Numbered from the stretch's first letter, positions 9,766 through 19,042 are shown. The stretch: DNA of 64,000 nucleotides from Paracoccus fistulariae (GCF_028553785.1 NZ_CP067136.1:2354501-2418500), one strand, 5' to 3'. The notes: a model not told the origin generated them from the letters alone. Made by a program: numbers and translations.

Positions 9766-10767
9766 ATGTTACCGGAATTGACGCATCGGGTGGTTCAGGC
9801 CCCCATGGCGGGCAGCTCGACCGCCGCATTGGCCGTGGCGGTCTGCGAGGCGGGCGGCCTTGGCTTTGTCGCCGCCGGGGCGATCGATGCGGTGCGCACG
9901 GCACAGACCATTCAGGCGGTGCGGCAGGGCACGCGGAAAGATTTCGGCGTCAACCTGTTCTGCCATCGGCCCGCCCGGCGCGATGCCACGACAGAGGCCG
10001 CGTGGCTGCGCAAACTGACCCCGGAATTTGCCCAATTCGATGCCCGGCCGCCCACCGAGTTGCGCGAGATCTATCAAACCTTCCGCGTCGATGATGAGAT
10101 GCTGCGGATGCTGGTCACCGAAAAACCGGCTGTCGTCAGCTGTCATTTCGGACTGCCGGAGCCCGCGCAGATCGCGGCCCTGAAGGCGGCGGGCTGTATG
10201 CTGTGGGCGACGGCAACCTCGACACAGGAAGCGCAGCGGATCAAGGCGGCGGGCTTCGATCTGATCGTCGCGCAGGGCTGGCAGGCGGGCGGGCATCGCG
10301 GGATCTTTGATCCGTCCGCGCCCGATACGCGGGCCGACACGCTTGATCTTGTCCGCGCCTTGCAACCCATCGGCCTGCCGGTGATCGCGGCCGGGGCGAT
10401 CATGGACAGGCGCGATGCACAGGCCGCCATCGATGCGGGCGCCGTTGCGGTGCAATCCGGCACCGCCTTTCTGCTGTCACCCGAGGCGGCCACGCCGCCC
10501 GCCCATCGCGCCGCAATGGCCAGCGGGCAGACGCAGATGACACGCGCGATTTCGGGGCGTCCGGCGCGCTGTCTGGTGAACCGCTTTACCGCAATACCGG
10601 ATGAAGACGCACCGGATTATCCGCTGACCTATGATGCGGGCAAGGCGCTGCACGCGGCGGCCAGCGCCAAGGGTCAGCACGGCTATGGCGCCTTCTGGGC
10701 CGGGACTGGCGCGGCCCGGGCGGTGGCGCGCCCCGCCGCCGAGACGGTGCTGGCGATCAGCCCGTGA
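9766..10767 (+). CDS. Nitronate monooxygenase family flavoprotein
   Basis: A 333-residue TIM-barrel FMN enzyme. It begins LPELTHRVVQAPMAGSSTAALAVAV, the FMN-binding start of the family, and contains LIVAQGWQAGGHRGIFD, the loop with the conserved histidine, then GLPVIAAGAIMDRRDAQAAIDAGAVAVQSGTAFL, the phosphate-binding part. The family oxidises nitronates such as propionate 3-nitronate; other members are 2-nitropropane dioxygenase-like with unknown substrates. The ATG at 9766 follows AAGGGGG; fourteen extra upstream codons are unlikely to be used. The last 11 bases overlap the end of convergent serB. Confidence 0.87.
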   Translation: MLPELTHRVVQAPMAGSSTAALAVAVCEAGGLGFVAAGAIDAVRTAQTIQAVRQGTRKDFGVNLFCHRPARRDATTEAAWLRKLTPEFAQFDARPPTELREIYQTFRVDDEMLRMLVTEKPAVVSCHFGLPEPAQIAALKAAGCMLWATATSTQEAQRIKAAGFDLIVAQGWQAGGHRGIFDPSAPDTRADTLDLVRALQPIGLPVIAAGAIMDRRDAQAAIDAGAVAVQSGTAFLLSPEAATPPAHRAAMASGQTQMTRAISGRPARCLVNRFTAIPDEDAPDYPLTYDAGKALHAAASAKGQHGYGAFWAGTGAARAVARPAAETVLAISP

Positions 10768-11635
10768 CGAAATCGCGCGCCGCGTAGCCTTGCAGATACA
10801 ACAGCGCCGTCAGATCGCCATGGTTGATCCGTAGCGGCACCTGCGCCGCGACCGAGGGCTTGGCGTGCAGCGCGACGCCCGATCCGGCCAGTTGCAGCAT
10901 GCCCAGATCATTCGCACCATCGCCCACGGCCATCACCTCTTTGGGGGTCACGCCGCGCCGCGCGGTCACGTCCAGCAGCGCCTGCACCTTGGCTTCGCGC
11001 CCCAGAATCGGCATCGCGACCTCTCCGGTCAGAAGGCCGTTTTCGGACAGCAGGACATTGGCGCGGTTTTCGTCAAAACCCAGCATCTGCGAAACCGGGC
11101 CGGTAAAGACCGTGAAGCCGCCAGACACCAGCATCGCATAGCCGCCATTGGCGCGCATGGTTGCGATCAACTCGCGCCCGCCCGGCGTCAGGGTGATGCG
11201 GCTGTCCAGCACCTGCCGCGCCACCGTATCGTCCAGCCCTTTCAGCAGGCCGACCCGCGCGATCAGCGCCTCATTGAAGTCCAGCTCGCCATTCATCGCG
11301 CGCGCGGTAATGTTCGCGACATGGGCACCGACGCCCGCGACCTCGGCCAGTTCATCGATGCATTCCTGCTGGATCATGGTCGAATCCATATCGGCCAGCA
11401 GGATCGTCTTGCGTCGGCCGTCCGAAGGCTGAATGGCCAGATCGAAGCCCTGATCCTTCAAACGCGCCCAGATCTGCCAGAAATCGGCAGGCTCGGCGGT
11501 CAGGTCGAATTCGGCAGCGACGCTGTCCTTCAACCAGTTGACCGGGCTGCCGCCCCAGTCATTGCGCAGCCCCTCGACCAAGGTAGGGGGCAGATCGGCG
11601 CGTGTCGGCGCGGCAAGGATGGTGACGGTGAACAT
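10757..11635 (-). CDS. serB: Phosphoserine phosphatase
   Basis: The 292-residue HAD-superfamily enzyme removes phosphate from phosphoserine, the last step of serine synthesis. The nucleophile motif DMDSTMI lies at residues 82-88, with Asp82 as nucleophile. Further motifs are LVSGGFTVFT (motif II) and AVGDGANDLGML (motif IV). The first 75 residues form the N-terminal ACT-like domain found in longer SerB proteins. The start at 11635 has a GAGG site upstream; the 54-residue upward extension has no family similarity. serC starts 203 bases away in the other direction, so the shared region probably carries both promoters. Confidence 0.95.
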   Translation of the reverse strand: MFTVTILAAPTRADLPPTLVEGLRNDWGGSPVNWLKDSVAAEFDLTAEPADFWQIWARLKDQGFDLAIQPSDGRRKTILLADMDSTMIQQECIDELAEVAGVGAHVANITARAMNGELDFNEALIARVGLLKGLDDTVARQVLDSRITLTPGGRELIATMRANGGYAMLVSGGFTVFTGPVSQMLGFDENRANVLLSENGLLTGEVAMPILGREAKVQALLDVTARRGVTPKEVMAVGDGANDLGMLQLAGSGVALHAKPSVAAQVPLRINHGDLTALLYLQGYAARDFVTG

Positions 11636-11754
11636 GGCTACCTCGGCGAATAGGGGTTGCCGCCACATAGCGCGAAGCGGGGCGGCTGGCCAGATCGTGC
11701 GCCTTTCGGCAGGGCAAGGATCGGCGCGCGCCGCAACCCCGTCGCAAAAATATC

Positions 11755-11838
11755 TTGCAGGAGTCGTGGCATGGGTATATCGCCATCCGTGGGACACGCC
11801 GCCCCAACGCGGCGCTTTATAGCTGGAAGGCTAAGACT
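11755..11838 (+). promoter_or_regulatory. Candidate serC leader RNA (structured 5' region)
   Basis: The 80 bases before serC contain a GGCATGGG...CGCCATCC segment and a perfect 6-bp hairpin, CGCCGC (11797-11802) with GCGGCG (11809-11814), followed by CTTTAT, then the GGAAGG ribosome binding site. A conserved serC leader motif is described upstream of serC in Alphaproteobacteria. I cannot run the covariance model here, so the match is tentative. Confidence 0.42.
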
Positions 11839-12981
11839 ATGAGCATCAACGCTCCGGCTGCGCGACCGGTCAATCCGCGCTTCTCCTCGGGCCCTTGCGC
11901 CAAATTCCCCCAATATAATCTGGACCTGCTGTCGGATGCCCCGCTGGGCCGTTCGCATCGTGCGGCCATCGGCAAGGCGAAACTGGCCGAGGCGATCGAC
12001 CTGACGCGCGAGGTTCTGGGCATTCCCGCAGATTACCGCATCGGTATCGTTCCCGCCTCGGATACGGGCGCGGTCGAGATGGCGATGTGGACCATGCTGG
12101 GCCAGCGCCCGGTCGAGATGCTGGCCTGGGAAAGCTTTGGCGAAGGCTGGGTCACGGATGCGGTCAAGCAGCTGAAGCTGGATGCCACGGTGCGCAAGGC
12201 CGATTACGGCAAGATCGTGGATCTGGCGCGGGTCGATTTCGACCGAGATGTGGTCTTTACCTGGAACGGCACCACCAGCGGCGTGCGCGTGCCGAATGGC
12301 GATGCAATCCCGGCGGATCGCGACGGCCTGACCATCTGCGATGCGACCAGCGCGGCCTTTGCCATGGAATTGCCCTGGGACAAGCTGGATGTGGTGACCT
12401 TCAGCTGGCAGAAGGTTCTGGGCGGCGAAGCCGCGCATGGCATGCTGATCCTGTCACCCCGCGCGGTTGAGCGGCTGGAAACCTATACGCCCGACCGTCC
12501 CCTGCCCAAGATTTTCCGCCTGACCAAGGGCGGCAAGCTGATTGAGGGCATTTTCCGGGGCGAGACGATCAACACGCCCTCGATGCTGGCGGTCGAGGAT
12601 TATCTGGCGGCGCTGAAATGGGCGCAGTCGATTGGCGGGCGCAAGGCGCTGATCGCGCGGGCCGATGCCAATGCGGCCGCGGTGCGTGATTTTATTGCCG
12701 ACAAGGACTGGATCGCCGATCTGGCCGAGGATCCGGCGACGGGTTCGAACACCTCGGTCTGTCTGAAATTCACCGATCCGGCGATCAGGGACGGCGCGGC
12801 ATTTGCCAAGGCGGTGGCCAAGCGGCTGGAGAAAGAGGACGTGGCGCTGGATGCCGGGGCCTATCGCGATGCCCCACCCGGTCTGCGGATCTGGTGCGGA
12901 TCCACGGTAGAGACATCCGATGTGGCGGCGCTGATGCCCTGGATCGAATATGCCTATCGCGCGGAGCTGGCTGCGCAGTGA
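11839..12981 (+). CDS. serC: Phosphoserine aminotransferase
   Basis: A 380-residue pyridoxal-phosphate enzyme that converts 3-phosphohydroxypyruvate to phosphoserine using glutamate; SerC also acts in pyridoxal 5'-phosphate synthesis. The N-terminus [13 protein letters not shown], the segment [14 protein letters not shown], and the PLP-lysine motif [14 protein letters not shown] are those of the alphaproteobacterial/archaeal SerC subgroup. The ATG follows GGAAGG with about eight bases spacing. It lies upstream of serA on the same strand, separated by 118 bases that contain a GC-rich repeat. Confidence 0.96.
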   Translation: MSINAPAARPVNPRFSSGPCAKFPQYNLDLLSDAPLGRSHRAAIGKAKLAEAIDLTREVLGIPADYRIGIVPASDTGAVEMAMWTMLGQRPVEMLAWESFGEGWVTDAVKQLKLDATVRKADYGKIVDLARVDFDRDVVFTWNGTTSGVRVPNGDAIPADRDGLTICDATSAAFAMELPWDKLDVVTFSWQKVLGGEAAHGMLILSPRAVERLETYTPDRPLPKIFRLTKGGKLIEGIFRGETINTPSMLAVEDYLAALKWAQSIGGRKALIARADANAAAVRDFIADKDWIADLAEDPATGSNTSVCLKFTDPAIRDGAAFAKAVAKRLEKEDVALDAGAYRDAPPGLRIWCGSTVETSDVAALMPWIEYAYRAELAAQ

Positions 12982-13000
12982 ATATGCGTCCCGCGACGGC

Positions 13001-13046
13001 GGGGGGCCAGCCCCCCGCACCCCCCGGGATATTTCAGTCAAAGAAG
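13001..13046 (+). repeat. GC-rich intergenic repeat, copy B
   Basis: GGGGGG (13001-13006) pairs with CCCCCC (13011-13016) and is followed by CCCCCCGGGATATTTCAG and CAAAGAAG. Same architecture and same tail as copies A and C. It lies between serC and serA, in the direction of transcription. Confidence 0.7.
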
Positions 13047-13099
13047 AAAATGCGCCTGAGAGGCCAATGCCCGGGCGCGGCGTATGAAGGATAAGTGAC

Positions 13100-14689
13100 A
13101 TGCCGAAGGTTCTTGTGTCCGACAAGCTGTCGGAAACCGCCGTTCAGATTTTCCGCGACCGCGGTGTCGAGGTGGATTACCTGCCCGATCTGGGAAAAGA
13201 CAAGGAAAAGCTGGCCGAGGTGATCGGTCAATATGACGGGCTGGCCATCCGCTCTGCCACCAAGGTGACGGAGAAGCTGCTGGCGGAGGCCGCGAATCTG
13301 AAGGTGATTGGCCGCGCCGGGATCGGCGTCGACAATGTCGATATTCCCGCCGCCTCGAAAAAGGGGGTGATCGTGATGAACACGCCCTTTGGCAATTCGA
13401 TCACCACCGCCGAGCATGCGATTGCGATGATGTTTGCCGTGGCGCGGCAATTGCCCGAAGCCAGCGTCAGCACCCATGCCGGGAAGTGGGAGAAGAGCCG
13501 CTTCATGGGGGTGGAGCTGTTCAACAAGACGCTGGGCGTGATCGGTGCGGGGAATATCGGCTCGATCGTCATCGACCGGGCGCTTGGGCTGCATATGAAG
13601 GTGCTGGCCTATGATCCCTTCCTGTCGGAGGAGCACGCGGCCGAGATCGGCGTGAAGAAGGTCGAACTGGACGAGCTGCTGGGCAAATCCGATTTCATCA
13701 CCTTCCATGTGCCGCTGACCGACAAGACCCGCAATATTCTGTCGCGCGAGGCGATTGCCAAGCTGAAGCCCGGCGTGCGGATCATCAACTGTGCCCGTGG
13801 CGGTCTCGTCGATGAAGAGGCGCTGGCCGAAGCGCTGAAGGTCGGGCGCGTGGCCGGGGCCGCCTTTGACGTCTTTGCAGTCGAGCCTGCGACGGAAAGT
13901 CCGCTGTTCAATCTGCCGAATGTGGTGGTGACGCCGCATCTGGGCGCCTCGACCAGCGAGGCGCAGGAGAATGTCGCCCTGCAGGTGGCCGAGCAGATGT
14001 CGGATTACCTGCTGACCGGCGCGGTGCAGAACGCGCTGAACATGCCCTCGGTCACGGCCGAAGAGGCCGCCATCATGGGGCCCTGGATCAAGCTGGCCAG
14101 CCATCTGGGTGCCTTTGTCGGGCAGGCTACGGATGAGCCGATCAAGGCGATCAACATCCTTTACGACGGCGTCGTTTCCGAGATGAACCTGAACGCGCTG
14201 AATGCCTCGGTCATTGCCGGGGTGATGAAGGCCACGAACCCGGATGTGAACATGGTCTCGGCCCCGGTCATTGCGAAGGATCGCGGCATCCAGCTGTCGA
14301 CCACCAAGCAGGACAAGGCCGGCGTCTTCGAGGGGTATATCAAGCTGACGGTGGTGACCGAGAAGCGCGAACGTTCGATCGCGGGGACTGTCTTCAGCGA
14401 TGGGAAGCCGCGTTTCATCCAGATCCGCGGGATCAATATCGATGCCGAGGTTGGCGCGCATATGCTCTATACCCGCAACAAGGACGTGCCGGGGGTGATC
14501 GGTGCCCTGGGTTCGACGCTTGGCGATCTGGGCGTCAATATCGCGAACTTCACCCTGGGTCGCGAGACGGCGGGCAATGACGCCATCGCGATCCTGTATC
14601 TGGATGAGGCGATCAGCGATCAAGCCCTGGCCGCGCTGCAGAAAACCGGCAAGTTCCTGCAGGCCCGGCGTCTGCAATTCGAGATCTGA
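13100..14689 (+). CDS. serA: D-3-phosphoglycerate dehydrogenase
   Basis: The 529-residue enzyme oxidises 3-phosphoglycerate to 3-phosphohydroxypyruvate with NAD+, the first step of serine synthesis. It is the long type: substrate domain, NAD-binding Rossmann domain with GVIGAGNIGSIV (near residue 145), the catalytic INCARGGLVDEEAL and TPHLGASTSEAQENVA segments, an intervening ASB domain (about 315-450), and a C-terminal ACT domain (HMLYTRNKDVPGVIGALGSTL) that usually binds serine as a feedback inhibitor. A clear terminator follows. With serC and serB nearby, the complete phosphorylated serine pathway is encoded in 4 kb. Confidence 0.97.
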   Translation: MPKVLVSDKLSETAVQIFRDRGVEVDYLPDLGKDKEKLAEVIGQYDGLAIRSATKVTEKLLAEAANLKVIGRAGIGVDNVDIPAASKKGVIVMNTPFGNSITTAEHAIAMMFAVARQLPEASVSTHAGKWEKSRFMGVELFNKTLGVIGAGNIGSIVIDRALGLHMKVLAYDPFLSEEHAAEIGVKKVELDELLGKSDFITFHVPLTDKTRNILSREAIAKLKPGVRIINCARGGLVDEEALAEALKVGRVAGAAFDVFAVEPATESPLFNLPNVVVTPHLGASTSEAQENVALQVAEQMSDYLLTGAVQNALNMPSVTAEEAAIMGPWIKLASHLGAFVGQATDEPIKAINILYDGVVSEMNLNALNASVIAGVMKATNPDVNMVSAPVIAKDRGIQLSTTKQDKAGVFEGYIKLTVVTEKRERSIAGTVFSDGKPRFIQIRGINIDAEVGAHMLYTRNKDVPGVIGALGSTLGDLGVNIANFTLGRETAGNDAIAILYLDEAISDQALAALQKTGKFLQARRLQFEI

Positions 14690-14713
14690 GCAGGCGGTTA
14701 TGTGACGACCATG

Positions 14714-14740
14714 ATCCCGGCCCGCGCGGCCGGGATTTTT
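14714..14740 (+). terminator. Rho-independent terminator of serA
   Basis: ATCCCGGCC (14714-14722) pairs perfectly with GGCCGGGAT (14728-14736) over a 5-base loop and is followed by a run of five T. Confidence 0.9.
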
Positions 14741-14843
14741 CATGCTGGCAGCGGATAGGCTTTCCCGCCTTGCCATGACCAGCGATCCCGGCCAGACAGG
14801 CTGGGCTCAACTGTGTGACGCAAGGCTTTTTACCGGGGGCGGC

Positions 14844-15566
14844 ATGTCGATCTATGCCATTGGCGATATTCACGGACATCTGGACCAGTTGCAGGCCGCG
14901 CATCAGCGGATCCGGAAGGATGGCGGGCCCGATGCGCCGATCGTCCATGTCGGCGATCTGATGGATCGCGGGCCCGAGTCGCGCGGTGTCGTGGACTATC
15001 TGATGACGGGCCAGGCCGAGGGGCGGCCCTGGATCGTTGTCCGGGGAAATCATGATCGCTTTCTGCCTAAATTTCTAAGCGATAAGGACTGGATTGACCC
15101 GATGCTCAGCGGTGGGGCGCATTGGTTGGACCATCCCGGGCTGGGCGCGGTGGCGACGCTGGCCTCTTACGGGGTCGACAGCGATCAGCCGCGTGATGAG
15201 GTCTGGGCGCAGGCGCGGGCTGCGGTGCCCGAAGATCACGCGAGATTTCTGTCCTCTCTGCCGCTTTATTACCTGCACCCGCTGGCGCTGTTCGTCCATG
15301 CCGGGGTCCGGCCCGGCGTCGGTCTGCGCGATCAGGCCGAGGATGATCTGCTGTGGATCCGCAAGGGGTTTCTGGAAAGTCGCGACGATTTCGGACCGTT
15401 GGTCGTGCATGGCCATACGGCGCTGGAAACGGCGCATCACCATGGCAACCGTCTGAATATCGATGGCGGCGCGGGCTATGGTCGGCCGCTTTGCGCGGTT
15501 GTCATTGACCAGAACCGCGCCCATCTTCTGACCGAAGAGGGGCGCGTGCCCCTGCAACCGGAGTGA
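14844..15566 (+). CDS. Metallophosphoesterase (serine/threonine protein phosphatase type)
   Basis: A 240-residue calcineurin-like phosphoesterase. The full metal-site series is present: GDIHGH (residues 7-12), GDLMDRGPESRGVV, VRGNHD, FVHAGVRPG and VVHGHTALE. This order is shared by small protein phosphatases (PrpA/PrpB type) and by ApaH, so substrate could be phosphoprotein or a dinucleoside polyphosphate; the 240-residue length and GPES sequence favour the PrpA-like group. The start at 14844 begins MSIYAIGDIHG; the frame upstream is open but overlaps the serA terminator. The CreA-like gene starts within five bases of its stop. Confidence 0.87.
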   Translation: MSIYAIGDIHGHLDQLQAAHQRIRKDGGPDAPIVHVGDLMDRGPESRGVVDYLMTGQAEGRPWIVVRGNHDRFLPKFLSDKDWIDPMLSGGAHWLDHPGLGAVATLASYGVDSDQPRDEVWAQARAAVPEDHARFLSSLPLYYLHPLALFVHAGVRPGVGLRDQAEDDLLWIRKGFLESRDDFGPLVVHGHTALETAHHHGNRLNIDGGAGYGRPLCAVVIDQNRAHLLTEEGRVPLQPE

Positions 15567-15570
15567 TGTG

Positions 15571-16050
15571 ATGCGTCTTTTGTCTTATGTTGCGGTGCTG
15601 GCCGCGCTGCCCTTTCTTGCCACGGCCGAAGAGGTTGGCGAGGTCGGCGTCGACTGGGTCGGCAACGATATCGTCGTCGAGGCGATTCAGGATCCCAAGG
15701 TCAGCGGCGTGACCTGCCATCTGGCCTATTTCGACCGCTCGGTGATTGACCGGCTGAGCAATGGAAACTGGTTCGAGGATCCTTCGAACAGCGCCATCGA
15801 ATGTTCGCAGACCGGACCCATCACGCTGGGCGATATCGAGCGCGGCAAGGGCGGCGAGGATGTGTTCAGCGAGGGGCGGTCGCTGATCTTCAAATCGCTG
15901 CGGGTCAAGCGGATCTATGATGAGCAGAATCAGGTGCTGATCTATCTGGCCCATGCCAATGAGATCACCCAAGGGTCGGCCAAGATGGCGATGTCCACCG
16001 TGCCGCTTTACACGCCGGGGCAAGCGGCCACACCGCAGGTCGCCGAGTAG
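15571..16050 (+). CDS. CreA family exported protein
   Basis: A 159-residue protein with an N-terminal signal peptide (MRLLSYVAVLAALPFLATA). The mature sequence runs EVGEVGVDWVGNDIVVEAIQDPKVSGVTCHLAYFDR, close to the CreA family pattern (IVVEAFDDPKVxGVTCYLS), and has the later IECSQTGPI motif with a second cysteine. CreA is a periplasmic protein of unknown function. The ATG at 15571 has GGAG seven bases upstream; a GTG one codon earlier is possible. It is probably cotranscribed with the preceding phosphoesterase, whose stop lies five bases before the start. Confidence 0.85.
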   Translation: MRLLSYVAVLAALPFLATAEEVGEVGVDWVGNDIVVEAIQDPKVSGVTCHLAYFDRSVIDRLSNGNWFEDPSNSAIECSQTGPITLGDIERGKGGEDVFSEGRSLIFKSLRVKRIYDEQNQVLIYLAHANEITQGSAKMAMSTVPLYTPGQAATPQVAE

Positions 16051-16164
16051 CGCGGTTCAAGGCGGCAAAATCTGGCAACCTGTGATCCGGTGGACAGAAT
16101 CGGTCAACAGGATTAGAACGCGGCAATTCCGGCCCACGGGGCCATGTCTTTCTGTGGAAGCGTC

Positions 16165-16497
16165 ATGCAAGGTCAGAACCGCATCGCGAAATACAACCTC
16201 GGACAGGTCGTGCGGCATCGCAACCGGCCCTTCCGGGGGGTGATTTTCGACGTGGATCCTGAATTCGCGAATACAGAGGAATGGTATGATTCCATCCCCG
16301 AGGATTCTCGCCCGGCCCGGGATCAGCCCTTCTATCATCTCTATGCCGAGACCGAGGCGACCTATTACGTGGCCTATGTGTCAGAGCAGAATCTTGAACT
16401 GGACAGCTCGGGTGAGCCACTGGATCATCCCGATGTCTTCGAGATGTTCGGCGATTTCGAGGATGGGCGCTATCCGCTGGCGGTCCATCTGAACTGA
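16165..16497 (+). CDS. hspQ: Heat shock protein HspQ / hemimethylated DNA-binding (YccV) family
   Basis: The 110-residue product contains AKYNLGQVVRHRNRPFRGVIFDVDPEF, the YccV/HspQ signature, followed by YHLYAETEATYYVAYVSEQNL. E. coli HspQ binds hemimethylated DNA in vitro and acts as a specificity-enhancing factor for the Lon protease. I chose the ATG at 16165 with GGAAG upstream; a start seven codons earlier (16144) is possible. The gene stands 10 bases before the end of the convergent anti-sigma kinase gene. Confidence 0.88.
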   Translation: MQGQNRIAKYNLGQVVRHRNRPFRGVIFDVDPEFANTEEWYDSIPEDSRPARDQPFYHLYAETEATYYVAYVSEQNLELDSSGEPLDHPDVFEMFGDFEDGRYPLAVHLN

Positions 16498-16507
16498 TCG
16501 CGGCGCC

Positions 16508-17002
16508 TTACGAGGCGGCGAAAGGCACGCTGAAATCCAGAAAATTCCGGCCGCCTTCGCGGTAATAGCACAGCGATTGTGTCAGATCCTGGATCAGGAA
16601 CCAGCCGAATCCCCCCTCTTCCAGGTCGGGATAGGTGCCACCGGGCAGGTTGCGGGGCTGCAGACATTCGGCAGGCAGCAGCGGCCCGTCATCGGTAATG
16701 CCGCAGGCCAGCCCCGCCGGATGGCGCACGATGCTGAGATGGATCGAGGGTTTGGGATGGCCCGGATCGCGCAGATGCAGCACGCCCGCATGTTCTGTGA
16801 TGTTGTTCATCACCTCGGCCAGGACCAGTTCCAGGCGGCCAAGCGTGTCCAGGCTGACATCGTCGCGAAAACGATCGCGGATATCCATCAGCGTCTGGCG
16901 CACCACCGCGGGATCGGCGCAAAGCACGCGATGGAACATCTTTTGCGTTGGTATGGACGGGCAGCCGTCCAGCCCGGCATTCTGCCAGTCGCGGGGGGGC
17001 AT
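16508..17002 (-). CDS. RsbW-like ATP-binding protein (anti-sigma factor kinase family)
   Basis: A 164-residue GHKL/HATPase_c_2-fold protein. The N-box ELVLAEVMNNITEHAG and the G-box region EEGGFGWFLIQDLT are present, with DDGPLL as the middle ATP-binding motif. Such proteins are the kinase partner of STAS-domain antagonists in partner-switching systems; here the STAS gene is immediately upstream and overlaps by one base (TGATG). The ATG at 17002 is preferred to a TTG one codon upstream. No sigma factor or PP2C phosphatase is visible in the window, so the regulated target is unknown. Confidence 0.83.
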   Translation of the reverse strand: MPPRDWQNAGLDGCPSIPTQKMFHRVLCADPAVVRQTLMDIRDRFRDDVSLDTLGRLELVLAEVMNNITEHAGVLHLRDPGHPKPSIHLSIVRHPAGLACGITDDGPLLPAECLQPRNLPGGTYPDLEEGGFGWFLIQDLTQSLCYYREGGRNFLDFSVPFAAS

Positions 17003-17328
17003 CAATCCCGTTCTCCGATAGCGCGGGCGCGGATTTCGAACACGCTGTCCATCCGCGTCAGGCGGAAGACCCGTTCGACATTCGGGGTCACCGCATCCAG
17101 CACGATCGGCAGGCTGGCGGGCAGTGCCTTGCGCACCGCGATCATGGCACCCAGACCCGAGCTGTCCATGAAATCGACGCTGCGCATGTCCAGCCGGACC
17201 GGCTTTCGCGCCTGAAGCACGATCCCCCGCAGCTTGTCCTTGAACCCCGTCGCAATGGCCGCGTCGATGCGCGGTTCCTGCACCGTCACGATCAGGTAGG
17301 GCCCGTCATCCGCCACGATCAGTTGCAT
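17002..17328 (-). CDS. STAS-domain anti-sigma factor antagonist
   Basis: A 108-residue SpoIIAA/RsbV-like protein. The phosphorylation-site motif VDFMDSSGLGAMIAVRKAL is intact with Asp-Ser-Ser-Gly-Leu, so it can be phosphorylated by the adjacent RsbW-like kinase. The ATG at 17328 begins MQLIVADDGPYL; in-frame codons upstream lack family similarity. The pair forms a minimal two-gene operon, reading towards hspQ. It lies 304 bases from the divergent ATP-grasp gene, and this intergenic stretch is where the promoters of both units should lie. Confidence 0.85.
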   Translation of the reverse strand: MQLIVADDGPYLIVTVQEPRIDAAIATGFKDKLRGIVLQARKPVRLDMRSVDFMDSSGLGAMIAVRKALPASLPIVLDAVTPNVERVFRLTRMDSVFEIRARAIGERD

Positions 17329-17632
17329 TATGTCATCCCAAGTTTCGTTCTCGCCTGCCTTGGCTAACAGCAAATAGTTTCTGCTTCGTAACCGGCCCCA
17401 AAATCATCCGATCATTCTGCCCATCCGGCAAGAACCGATGCGGCACCCGCCCGTCAAATTGCTGCCTAATTTTCGGGCAGCGCATATCGAAACGCTTTCC
17501 CCGGGTTGTAAATCGCGGTGAAAAATCCCGCGATTCCGCCGATTTCCTGCGCTTCCTCTGTGGACTTCCCGCACTCTCCCCTCAATTCTTGGGCAGATGT
17601 GATTGCGCGGTACCGTCCTTCCTGGGGGGATT

Positions 17633-19042
17633 ATGGACTATTATAATGAGATGTATTCCGGAACGAAGGTGCGAGAGCCTTATGCGCGCCTGAGTGAATG
17701 GGTCGAGACAATGCCGGCCGACTTCCGGCAGATGAAACAGGCCGAGGCCGAGGATCTGTTCCGGCGAATCGGTATTACCTTTGCGGTTTATGGCGAGGGC
17801 GGCGATCCCGACCGGCTGATCCCCTTCGACATGATGCCACGGGTTTTCGATCAGAACGAATGGCGCAGGCTTGAACGCGGCATCAAGCAGCGGGCGCGGG
17901 CGCTGAACGCCTTTCTGCGCGACGTTTATGGCCGAGGTGAGATCATCCGCGCGGGCCGCATCCCCGGCCGGCTGGTCTATCAGAACGAGGCCTATGAGAA
18001 GGCCGTCGTCGGCGTCGTCCCGCCGCGCGGCGTCTATAGCCATATCATCGGCATCGACCTTGTCCGTACCGGCAAGGACGAGTTTTTCGTGCTGGAGGAT
18101 AACTGCCGCACGCCCTCGGGTGTCAGCTATATGCTGGAAAACCGGGAAATCATGATGCGCATGTTCCCGCAGCTGTTCCGCCAGAACCGGATCGAACCGG
18201 TGGACCAATATCCGGAACTGCTGCGCCGGACGCTGGAATCCGTGGCGCCGCCGAAATGCAAGGAACGCCCGACCTGCGTGATCCTGACGCCGGGCCATTT
18301 CAACAGCGCCTATTATGAACACAGCTTCCTGGCCAATCTGATGGGCGTGGAACTGGTCGAGGGACAGGATCTGTTTGTCGATGGCGAATTTGTCTATATG
18401 CGCACGACGCAGGGGCCAAAGCGCGTCGATGTGATCTATCGCCGGATCGACGATCCCTATCTTGATCCGCTGTGCTTCCGCCCCGACTCGATGCTGGGCG
18501 TGCCGGGGCTGATGGATGTCTATCGCTCGGGCGGGGTGTCGATCTGTTCGGCACCGGGTGCGGGCGTGGCCGATGACAAGGCGATCTACACCTTCGTGCC
18601 CGACATGGTGCGCTTCTATCTGGGTGAAGAACCGATCCTGAAGAATGTGCAGACCTGGACCCTGTGGAAAGAGGACGACTACAAGCATGTCATGGCCAAT
18701 CTTCCCGATCTGGTGGTGAAAGAGGTCCATGGTTCGGGCGGTTACGGCATGCTGGTGGGGCCGAAATCGACCAAGGAGGAGATCGAGGTCTTCCGCAAGA
18801 AGATCGAGGCCAATCCGGGCAATTATATCGCCCAGCCGACGCTGGCCCTGTCCACCACGCCGACCTTCGTGGACGAAGGCATCGCCCCGCGCCATGTGGA
18901 CCTGCGACCCTTCTGCCTGTGCGGAGACAGGATCGAACTGGTGCCGGGCGGTCTGACCCGCGTGGCGCTGAAAGAGGGCAGCCTTGTCGTCAACTCGTCG
19001 CAAGGCGGTGGCGTCAAGGACACCTGGGTCCTGTCGGAATAA
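17633..19042 (+). CDS. Circularly permuted ATP-grasp protein (type 2, DUF404/DUF407-like)
   Basis: A 469-residue protein with the features of the circularly permuted ATP-grasp family: DVYGRGEIIRAGRIPGRLV, VYSHIIGIDLVRTGKDEFFVLEDNCRTPSGVSYMLENRE, and the C-terminal nucleotide-binding part PDLVVKEVHGSGGYGMLVGP and YIAQPTLALSTTPTF. The family is thought to ligate amino acids or peptides. It begins an operon with an alpha-E gene (13 bases later) and a transglutaminase gene; this trio and a later Anbu gene form a known conserved neighbourhood. The start at 17633 (MDYYNEMYSG) follows GGGGGGATT; ten upstream in-frame codons are unlikely to be used. Confidence 0.88.
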   Translation: MDYYNEMYSGTKVREPYARLSEWVETMPADFRQMKQAEAEDLFRRIGITFAVYGEGGDPDRLIPFDMMPRVFDQNEWRRLERGIKQRARALNAFLRDVYGRGEIIRAGRIPGRLVYQNEAYEKAVVGVVPPRGVYSHIIGIDLVRTGKDEFFVLEDNCRTPSGVSYMLENREIMMRMFPQLFRQNRIEPVDQYPELLRRTLESVAPPKCKERPTCVILTPGHFNSAYYEHSFLANLMGVELVEGQDLFVDGEFVYMRTTQGPKRVDVIYRRIDDPYLDPLCFRPDSMLGVPGLMDVYRSGGVSICSAPGAGVADDKAIYTFVPDMVRFYLGEEPILKNVQTWTLWKEDDYKHVMANLPDLVVKEVHGSGGYGMLVGPKSTKEEIEVFRKKIEANPGNYIAQPTLALSTTPTFVDEGIAPRHVDLRPFCLCGDRIELVPGGLTRVALKEGSLVVNSSQGGGVKDTWVLSE

